The notes under the pieces are model-generated. The model was not told where the DNA came from and did no database searches. It saw only the letters and a program-made list of their open reading frames with translations. From Siphonodentalium dalli (Eukaryota > Mollusca > Scaphopoda > Gadilida > Siphonodentaliidae): a DNA stretch of 64,000 nucleotides. The first letter of the stretch is position 1. Each line of letters begins with the position of its first letter. The position numbers and the translations under genes were made by a program. The stretch covers positions 267,215,426 to 267,279,425 of the forward strand of contig CP136063.1 in NCBI GenBank assembly GCA_032622095.1, given 5' to 3'. Shown in pieces: positions 57,051 through 64,000 of this stretch.

Positions 57051-57521
57051 TTAAGGGGGAGGTCACGTGAACAATTTTGAATGGGGATTTCCATCTGTAT
57101 CTGTAGTTGTTACATCCTAGTAACCTACGCTGGCTTATACAGGACTGTGGCATGCAAATCTATGGAGCAAAAGTTACAGAGTTGCACTTTGGAGTGTGAC
57201 TTGATGTGGTATTGGAAACAAGAGGTCTGGCGGGTCCACTTGGTACATTATAAAATTTTGCATAAATATATTTTTGAGAATTATTTTCTGGAATTACATC
57301 ATATGACCTACATTTGAAAAATCAATATAAAATTCTAAAATAAATAAACCAATATTATAATGGAACAAGTTCCAAGCGGACCTGCCAGATAAATACCTGT
57401 TATTTCCAATATCACATTAAGTCACACTCAGAAATACTAGTATGTGCAACTCTGTAACTTTTGCTCTGCAGATTTGCATGGAAATCCCCATTCAAAATTT
57501 GTCACTTGACCTTCCCCTTAA
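57051..57521. mobile_element. TTAA foldback element, family 6
   Basis: TTAAGGGGGAGGTCACGTGA at the left, GACCTTCCCCTTAA at the right; arms of about 170 bp with GAATGGGGATTTCC and GCAAAAGTTACAGAGTTGCA. TTAA duplication sits on the right 9-bp target repeat of the 54907-57045 element. The left arm carries a 59-bp insertion (about 57093-57151) matching the LINE 3' tail. Confidence 0.78.
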
Positions 57522-57759
57522 TGTGATTTACATGCCACTGTCAATGATAGGTTGGTTGGTGTGTCATTAATATCTACTTCGTGATACCTGTACATGGTTT
57601 CTTGGTGATAATTCCACTTTTGTACTGTTCCCTTATGTATGTGTGACGTCAGATGAGTTTACATGACGTCTCACACACACGTATTTGTAATTTCGATACA
57701 AGCGCAATTGGATTAGGAATTGATTGTCATTAATTTCATTCTTAGTATCGATATGTCTT

Positions 57760-58090
57760 TTTATCACATAATTTGGCCATAAAATCAGTTTCATAATTAT
57801 CGGTAATAGACACGTTTAATATCAGCGCGTGCGATGACGTCACGACGTTCTTCAAATAACTTGCGATCGCTGTAGTTTATGATTGTTGTTTTCGATGAAT
57901 ATTTCGCGTTGCTTCGGGTTTATTTGATCATGTGATAAAAGGTATCTCACACTCGTCCTATTTTATACGTAATTTATCAACCTCGTCCTCTAAATTCTAT
58001 TTGAGCCTCGGTAAACCTCGGCTCAAATCGAATTAGTGAACTCGGTTGATAAATTCCGTATAAAATAGAAACTCATGTGAGATCCTCTAT
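57760..58090 (+). repeat. 330-bp CRE-containing repeat, copy 2
   Basis: Same unit and orientation as 17415-17746, TGACGTCA at 57835-57842. Confidence 0.8.
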
Positions 58091-59520
58091 ATATAGTTAC
58101 TAGTTAGCTATACCGATAAAGTGAACAACTTCACTCGGAAGCGACTGTTTGTGAAATGTCAAGCGAATTACAATCTTGATATCGAGGGATAAAATCTGTG
58201 ACTTTCGCGCTGCTGCTTAGTTGATGACTGTAATATCATAATAAATAGTAAATAAATTTTCAACATTGATAATCGAGGCACCTCACTGAAACACATGTGG
58301 TTTCTGTCATGGTTGTTAATATATGTTCCCATACATTCCAACAGGTGCATCTTGCATTCCAATTTCATTAAGAACGTACCACTAAGCCAAGCATAACTGC
58401 AGCCAATCAGATTTGAGCTAACAAACAACGTTGTCCAGACATTGCGAACAGCATGTGGTTGTTTGGATGAAGATTTTCATCTTGGATTAATATATTTTTA
58501 TGATTCTTTCTTACCTTTTCTAATTGTTTATACCACGATCGCCTATCTTACTATATAAATAAAGCCATCTGTTTAAATTTTAAATTTAATCAACACCTGT
58601 TGATTAAACGTGCCTACTGTTGATTAAACTTCGCAGAGTGGATTAAACTTTCTTCATACAATTTGAACGGAAAAGTGTTTATCCATAGCATTGTAAAGAT
58701 CGTGGCATAAACTTCGCAGAGTGGATTAAACTTTCTCTATACAATTTGAACGGAAAAGTGGTTATCCATGGCATTGTAAAGAACATGCACGCTACATATA
58801 ACTTACGAGATACAAATAAATATCGTAAATTCCTTATTTGGCATGTGACATACAGTAATTATAACATCTTGGGAGAAAATAATCACTGGATAAATAAAAT
58901 TTGATATCTTTGCAAAAACAATTCTATTAGGTACACATGGTCTGTCTGATCAATACCCAATCATGAATTAACATACATTAGCTGAATTTTGCACTGACAA
59001 CAGGTAGTATGGGTCAACTAAAAGGAGACTTGTTGTGATTTGAGTGATATCTGTACATAGGAGGCAAATAATTTCATCTCCGCCTTCCACAGCGCTCCCT
59101 ATAAACAACACAGTGAAAGTGGAAAATCTTCGTCAGCCTACGGCAAGTTCTGAGTGTTTGTTCATAAACAAAGTTTCTGTAACCATTTCCGTTTTTATTT
59201 ACATAACATAGGTTACAAATTTGACAATAACATACCATTTATGCGTTATTTATGATTTATACAAAAAAATTGTTGATTTTATTCAATTTTTTCATTCTGA
59301 AACACACTAAAAAGTGTAAGGCCGGCTCCAATTAACACGTTGGCTGCCACTACGAGTTAACTCATGGGAAACAGTTCCATGGGGATTGCTACTATGAGTT
59401 AACTGGTAGTGGTGTCCATACCACATAAATAACAACAGAAACCACAAGCAACGTCGGTTTACGTGCCGATACATACCCAACGATTCCATTCATCGATTGT
59501 ATATGTATAATTAGAATGGC
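58091..59520. other. 1.4 kb of HAP40 intron without recognised elements
   Basis: One local duplication: TTCGCAGAGTGGATTAAACT and ACAATTTGAACGGAAAAGTG occur at about 58629 and 58710. 59330-59405 has repeated ATGAGTTAACT words. Confidence 0.5.
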
Positions 59521-59911
59521 TTAACCCTTTACCCAACAGAACGGCCCTGTGCCAATGCATTCTCTTATATATGCGAGTCGACCATAGGTCGCCTCGCATA
59601 TATAAGAGAATGCATTGGCTTAACACATTAAATTTTTTTAAATTGTTAAAGAATGTAAGAAAAAATGGTAAAAAAAGATATTTTTTTAGGCCAATGCATT
59701 CTCTTATATATGCGAGGCGACCTATGGTCGACTCGCATATATAAGAGAATGCATTGGCACAGGGCATAACTGTAACTATCACAATGTGGTCAAGGAGCCG
59801 GTTCCAATGATATCCATATTTGTATGGTTCTATTGAGACAGACCGAAGATAGTTTAGGCTGTTGAAGCTTTATTTGGCCGGTTTTGGCCGTTTTGTTGGG
59901 TAAAGGGTTAA
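59521..59911. mobile_element. TTAA hairpin element, family 1 copy c, reverse orientation
   Basis: TTAACCCTTTACCCAACAGA to GTTGGGTAAAGGGTTAA; the unique segment (GGAGCCGGTTCCAATG) lies at the right, opposite to copies a and b. Confidence 0.85.
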
Positions 59912-60152
59912 GATACAACACTTCCCGCATCCTGATCAAGTTTAGAATATATTCACTGTGACAGACTGATAGTACTAGGATTTTGTAGAGCATATACCAT
60001 TTGAAAACATAAAAAGATGTAACGAAACAAATTTGTTTCAAACAATCTATTTTCAGAAAAATATGTGTAGGCACAGAAGATTAATAATGTTTAGGTTTAC
60101 ATGTACCGGGTAGTTTCATAGTATATTCTAGGTTATATTATTTCTTTTATAT

Positions 60153-60542
60153 TTAACCCTTTACCCAACAGAACGGCCCTGTGCCAATGCATTCTCTTAT
60201 ATATGCGAGTCGACCATAGGTCGCCTCGCATATATAAGAGAATGCATTGGCTTAACACATTAAAAATTATAAAATTGTTAAAGAATGTAAGAAAAAATGG
60301 TAAAAAGTGTTAAAAAAAGATTTTTTTTAGGCCAATGCATTCTCTTATATATGCGAGGCGACCTATGGTCGACTCGCATATATAAGAGAATGCATTGGCA
60401 CAGGGCATAACTGTAACTATCACAATGTGGTCAAGGAGCCGGTTCCAATGATATCCATATTTGTATGGTTCTATTGAGACAGACCGAAGATATTTTAGGC
60501 TGTTGAAGCTTTATTTGGCCGGTTTGTTGGGTAAGGGGTTAA
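60153..60542. mobile_element. TTAA hairpin element, family 1 copy d, reverse orientation
   Basis: As copy c, 240 bp downstream; right end TTGGGTAAGGGGTTAA. Ends 35 bp before HAP40 exon 2. Confidence 0.85.
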
Positions 60543-60577
60543 CTGAGAACTAATGCTACGGTTGAATCTTATTTCAG

Positions 60578-60627
60578 GAGGTTTATGTCGAAGAAGCCCA
60601 ACCTTGCAGAAGGCAGTGAACAGTTTT
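60578..60627 (+). CDS. F8A: HAP40/F8A homologue, coding exon 2
   Basis: Acceptor CTTATTTCAG ends at 60577 and donor GTGAGT starts at 60628. Joined to exon 1 it gives K-R-R-F-M-S-K-K-P-N-L-A-E-G-S-E-Q-F, which aligns with the conserved RFLRKPNVAEAGEQF block of HAP40 with one extra residue. Phase is 2 on entry and 1 on exit, and both junctions fit. The frame stays open past the donor for another 69 bases, so a longer exon ending at the AG/GT near 60697 is possible. The shorter exon is preferred because exon 3 then continues the family alignment without a gap. A 42-bp duplicated segment and a truncated TTAA hairpin element follow closely in intron 2. Confidence 0.82.
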
Positions 60628-60739
60628 GTGAGTTCTTTGATTGTTTTCTATTGAATCTCAAAGAAAATTTTATGTCAAATCATGCTTTGAACTACAGGTA
60701 CAGCTATCCACACGCACGATGTTGCACTGAGTCACGAGT

Positions 60740-60997
60740 TATGCCCTGTGCCAATGCATTCTCTTATATATGCGAGTCGACCATAGGTCGCCTCGCATAT
60801 ATAAGAGAATGCATTGGCCTAAAAAAAAATCTTTTTTTAACACTTTTTACCTTTTTTTCTTACATTCTTTAACAATTTTATAATTTTTAATGTGTTAAGC
60901 CAATGCATTCTCTTATATATGCGAGGCGACCTATGGTCGACTCGCATATATAAGAGAATGCATTGGCACAGGGCCGTTCTGTTGGGTAAAGGGTTAA
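60740..60997. mobile_element. TTAA hairpin element, family 1 copy e, truncated
   Basis: Lacks the left 130 bp; begins at ATGCCCTGTGCC and ends GGGTAAAGGGTTAA. Bracketed by a 42-bp direct repeat (60668-60709 and 60998-61039). Confidence 0.75.
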
Positions 60998-61117
60998 TTT
61001 TATGTCAAATCATGCTTTGAACTACAGGTACAGCTATCCTTAAAGTAATTGACCACCTATAATGTGGTGTCATGCCGGTAATACCGCGGTAACCGCTAAT
61101 GCCGCGGTAAGGTAACC

Positions 61118-61251
61118 ACTTCAAAACTATCACAGGATGTAAAGCAAAATTTCAAACAGTCACAACAGTAAACACAAGTGATGTTTTAGTAATGTGTTTA
61201 CTGTTGTGACTGTTTGAAATTTTGCTTTACATCCTGTGATAGTTTTGAAGT
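61118..61251. repeat. Perfect inverted repeat, 59-bp arms, 16-nt loop
   Basis: ACTTCAAAACTATCACAGGA begins the left arm (61118-61176) and the right arm (61193-61251) is its exact complement by base-by-base reading. The loop is AGTGATGTTTTAGTAA. Not seen elsewhere in the window. Confidence 0.9.
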
Positions 61252-61332
61252 GCACTTTTTGTAAATGCGACATATTTGCTCTTTATTATAATGCCCAGCT
61301 GGAATGCCCCACAATTTAGCATGCTGTGAACT

Positions 61333-61559
61333 TTAACCCTTTGAGTGCCAGGTCAGATTTTTGTATCAACCCATATACCCTGTGCCAATGCATTCTCTTA
61401 TATATGCGAGTCGACCATAGTCGCATATATAAGAGAATGCATTGGCCTAACAATTTTTTGTTTTTTTACAATTTTAATAATTTATTCTTATATTCTTTAA
61501 CAGACTTATTTTGTAGGTTTAGGGCCGATGAGATCGGCCCCTGGCACTCAAAGGGTTAA
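61333..61559. mobile_element. TTAA hairpin element, family 5, nested
   Basis: TTAACCCTTTGAGTGCCAGG to CCTGGCACTCAAAGGGTTAA with a shortened hairpin module; sits inside the CCGCGG-rich foldback 61029-61870. Confidence 0.75.
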
Positions 61560-62282
61560 GCGACTATGAAGTTGTTCTGGTGTCAGGCCGCATTTATTGG
61601 CTTTTACGTACCGGTATGCAGGCATGAACATCAAGTTCAGTGATTCTCCTTATATCTGTGTAACTTAACAAGATCCTCATGACATATTCTTTTTTTTCCA
61701 ACTTTTTGTGTGACGACTCGCTAACAGACTGCTGTATCATAACCGCACGGTTTCATAACTTCACCGCAGTGACCGTCCGGTTACCACTGGATACTGTATA
61801 CTACCGGTAATACCACAGTCATTACCGGGGTATCACCCTGTTTTTTCAAGTCAAGTACAGGATAGCGGTAATAGGTAAAATCATGCTATGAGTGAAGCTA
61901 CCAGGACATTAACATAATTTAACAATAATGATATTAACCATCTCTCTTGGAACAAAACCTTCAATTTGGGGAAAAAGTATTTTCTTAAATTATGTATTAA
62001 AAATAGTTTATTTGGCAAGTTTTGTATAGATTCCAGGGTATTAAAAATATAGATATGAATCGAGAACACCTGTTCCGAAATACTTCTGTCAATTAATATC
62101 AATTTAGAATTTTTCTCATATAATACCATTACCGGTGTAACACCGGTACTACTTTCTAGTGGGTCAGGAAAAGGTTCTATTTTCAGAAAATAAATCTCGA
62201 AGCTCTTTCAATCATGGCCAATTTCATTTCAGCTAAGACATTTCACCTTAAATTACTCTCAGGTGCATCGGATATAACCCAC

Positions 62283-62613
62283 TTTATCACATAATTTGGC
62301 CATAAAAGCAGTTTCATAATTATCGTTAATAGACACGTTTAATATCAGCGCGTGCGATGACGTCACGGCGTTCTTCAAATAACTTGCGATCGCTGTAGTT
62401 TATGATTGTTGTTTTTGATGAATATTTCGCGTTGCTTCGGGTTTATTTGATCATGTGATAAAAGGTATCTCACACTCGTCCTATTTTATACGTAATTTAT
62501 CAACCTCGTCTCTAAATTCTATTTGAGCCTCGGTAAACCTCGGCTCAAATCGAATTTAGTGAACTCGGTTGATAAATTCCGTATAAAATAGAAACTCATG
62601 TGAGATCCTCTAT
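62283..62613 (+). repeat. 330-bp CRE-containing repeat, copy 3
   Basis: Same unit, TGACGTCA at 62358-62365; lies in HAP40 intron 2, 245 bp before exon 3. Confidence 0.8.
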
Positions 62614-62857
62614 TTACTATGTCTTTATAGAAAACTAATATACTCAATCTTAAGTTTTACATGTATTTTATTTGCAAATATAGCTATCAGGTTTAGGTCT
62701 TATAAAAAATATGTTGTTGTTGTAATTGTGTTTTGGAAGAAACACATTATCTTTAAATATGTCATAAGGAATACTGGTAAGCAGTCAGATTATGCGAGGA
62801 TATAGATTTTTTTAGGTAAAGTTTTGATGCTAATTTCATCTATCATCTCTGTTACAG

Positions 62858-62930
62858 TGTCTCTGGCTAAAACACTAAGAGAACAGGAATGTCCCGAGTA
62901 TGCTGGTTTTTGTCATTTGGCTGAGGCAAG
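62858..62930 (+). CDS. F8A: HAP40/F8A homologue, coding exon 3
   Basis: Acceptor CTCTGTTACAG ends at 62857 and donor GTATGT starts at 62931. Entry phase matches exon 2 (T plus TG makes Leu). The product LSLAKTLREQECPEYAG and then FCHLAEAR aligns with the HAP40 block [28 protein letters not shown], including the E/A-Q-E-C and P-Y-A core. The next exon should begin by completing the Arg codon and continuing C-x-Q; I do not find it before the window ends, so the gene is partial here. A fragment of the pogo-like MITE end begins within about five bases of the donor. Confidence 0.85.
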
Positions 62931-62935
62931 GTATG

Positions 62936-62967
62936 TTACAGTAATGCCCTAAGTAATCGACTCCTTA
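62936..62967. mobile_element. Pogo-like MITE end fragment next to HAP40 exon 3
   Basis: TTACAGTAATGCCCTAAGTA and the following TCGACTCCTTA, then TTAA-family hairpin sequence from about 62980. Confidence 0.65.
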
Positions 62968-62977
62968 TGTATTTTTT

Positions 62978-63350
62978 TACCCTGTGCCAATGCATTCTCT
63001 TATATATGCGAGTCGACCATAGGTCGCCTCGCATATATAAGAGAATGCATTGGCCTAATAATTTTTTACAATTTAAAAAAAAATTTCTTGTATTCTTTAA
63101 CAATTTTATAATTTCACCCATACAGAGCCCCAGACAAACATGAGCAGACGACACTCTTCTATATGCTTCTATATATGTGTGGGGCTCCCTGCAGGGTAAT
63201 GGATGTTTTTTATTTTATGTCCTAAAAATTGTAAGAAACATTTATTTAAAAAAAATGATAAAAAATTGTTAGGCCAATGCATTCTCTTATATGTGCTCCC
63301 ATGGGAAGCCTCCCATATAAAAGAGAATGCACTGGCTTTCAAGGTCATGG
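62978..63350. repeat. Hairpin modules without intact TTAA ends
   Basis: One complete module at 62980-63058 (CCCTGTGCCAATGCATTCTC through GAATGCATTGGCC) and a diverged one at 63269-63337 with centre CTCCCATGGGAAG. Surrounding sequence includes AGGGAGCCCCAC-like complement pieces. No gene. Confidence 0.6.
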
Positions 63351-63477
63351 AAATTTTGTTAAGCCAATATAGTCAGACTCCTTAAATAGAAATGACATGA
63401 CGTCTCAACTGGTATTCAGTGCGCTAACCAACAAAATTTATCTAAACTGAAAATATTTATTTATAATAACTGCTTAC

Positions 63478-63915
63478 AGGTACTCAATCCGATTCGATGG
63501 TCCCCATATCATCAGATTCCAACAACAGCAATTTTTTCGAAATGCCACTTCAGTTATCAGAATCAATTATTTGCCCAAAAATAATGCTAACCACGGTCAA
63601 CTATAGTATAAAATTGCCCAAAACCTGTTATTTATCAAGATTTTGTTCAACGAAATTTGTCAAATATCTGACACAAAAAAGCCACTTGATTTTAGAGTTA
63701 TTCATCTTCATCCGCAATTTGGTCCGAGACAGTCTACTCGTTTACTTTTACTGGGCTACTAAATATTCCAGGTGGTGAAAAATAATAGATTTAAAAAATA
63801 AATATCTGATCACTCTGAGCTTTGATGGGATGGTTCCTCGACTCGAATGAAACATTTTTTAGCCCTGAAGCCAAATAAATAGTAATTGAGGGGCGCTTAT
63901 TCGGATTGAGTACCT
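63478..63915 (+). mobile_element. AGGTACTCAATCCGA element, both ends present
   Basis: 15-bp inverted ends AGGTACTCAATCCGA / TCGGATTGAGTACCT. Flanked by a diverged direct repeat of about 55 bp (63425-63477 and 63941-63996). No transposase. Confidence 0.65.
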
Positions 63916-64000
63916 TTAAACATGTTGGGTTTTCATTTGGTTAACCAACGAAATTGATCTAAAAATGAAACTATTTATTCATAATAACTGCTTATAAATA

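Larger units (their letters stand above)
47960..60577 (+). other. HAP40/F8A intron 1 (12.6 kb, filled with transposons)
   Basis: Begins GT and ends AG. Nearly all recognisable content is inserted DNA: a LINE inside a MITE (48067-51449), a PHD-FLYWCH MULE (51473-54701), a word-array MULE-like element (54907-57045), a TTAA foldback (57051-57521), a 330-bp CRE-containing repeat (57760-58090) and two TTAA hairpin elements (59521-60542). The LINE and MULE genes lie antisense to the host gene. Intron calling depends on the exon 1 and exon 2 assignments. Confidence 0.75.
61029..61870. mobile_element. CCGCGG-rich foldback element, copy 2, with nested insertions
   Basis: Ends TACAGCTATCCTTAAAG and the complement of TACCGCTATCCTGTAC. 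Contains ATACCGCGGTAACCGC near the left, GATACCCCGGTAATG complement near the right, a perfect hairpin at 61118-61251 and the TTAA element 61333-61559. Confidence 0.68.
60628..62857 (+). other. HAP40/F8A intron 2 (2.2 kb)
   Basis: Begins GTGAGT and ends with a pyrimidine-rich CAG. It holds a truncated TTAA hairpin element, the CCGCGG word-rich foldback 61029-61870 with a nested TTAA MITE and a perfect 59-bp hairpin, and one copy of the 330-bp repeat at 62283-62613. 62614-62830 shows nothing recognisable. Confidence 0.7.

Noticed and set aside
60585-60872. Single 95-codon reading frame from ATG at 60585
   Set aside because: Only its first part aligns with HAP40; after GTGAGT at 60628 it runs into repeat DNA, so splicing is the better reading.

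Overview
The window is a stretch of animal nuclear genome: AT-rich, intron-bearing and about half recognisable repeats. The frequent ACATGTACATGTA-type runs, the Helentron-like elements opening with ACAAGAG and the animal gene found here suggest a marine invertebrate, most likely a mollusc or another lophotrochozoan. That placement is inference. There is no bacterial-style gene arrangement, CRISPR array or rRNA, and no tRNA gene that I could recognise.

Host genes. Two genes start head to head around 47.3-47.9 kb. On the + strand, three short exons (47901-47959, 60578-60627, 62858-62930) join in phase and encode the N-terminus of a HAP40/F8A (huntingtin-associated 40-kDa protein) homologue; the rest lies past the right edge. 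Its first intron is 12.6 kb. On the - strand, 47125-47334 is the first coding exon of a type II membrane protein (short cytosolic tail, signal anchor, stem) ending in a GTAAGA donor; a later acidic exon may lie at 44337-44640.

Mobile DNA, left to right. 0-9 kb holds foldback MITEs (pogo-like with TA-type ends, TTAA-flanked piggyBac-like, hAT-like palindromes), a Helentron-like element and a 40-bp satellite that appears to be an amplified pogo-type end. 9.9-11.7 kb is a head-to-tail chain of four minus-strand Helitrons. 13-30 kb is mostly MITEs, two more Helitrons and two more Helentron-like elements. 30.2-31.0 kb is a 54-bp minisatellite. 31.1-32.2 kb is a MULE relic with a transposase fragment. 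33-46 kb holds more MITEs, a 94-bp G-rich satellite and LINE remnants. HAP40 intron 1 contains a 3.0-kb LINE with an intact endonuclease-RT frame inserted inside a MITE, a 3.2-kb MULE encoding a PHD-FLYWCH-DDE transposase with introns, and a 2.1-kb MULE-like element with a 9-bp target duplication. 57-64 kb is dense in TTAA hairpin elements.

Most notable: three MULE-type elements have ends built from arrays of a short word, a different word in each element but the same layout, and the transposase adds a PHD finger to FLYWCH plus DDE. Several families share one hairpin module inside otherwise different TTAA-flanked ends. Many insertions are dated relative to each other by target duplications or empty sites visible within the window.
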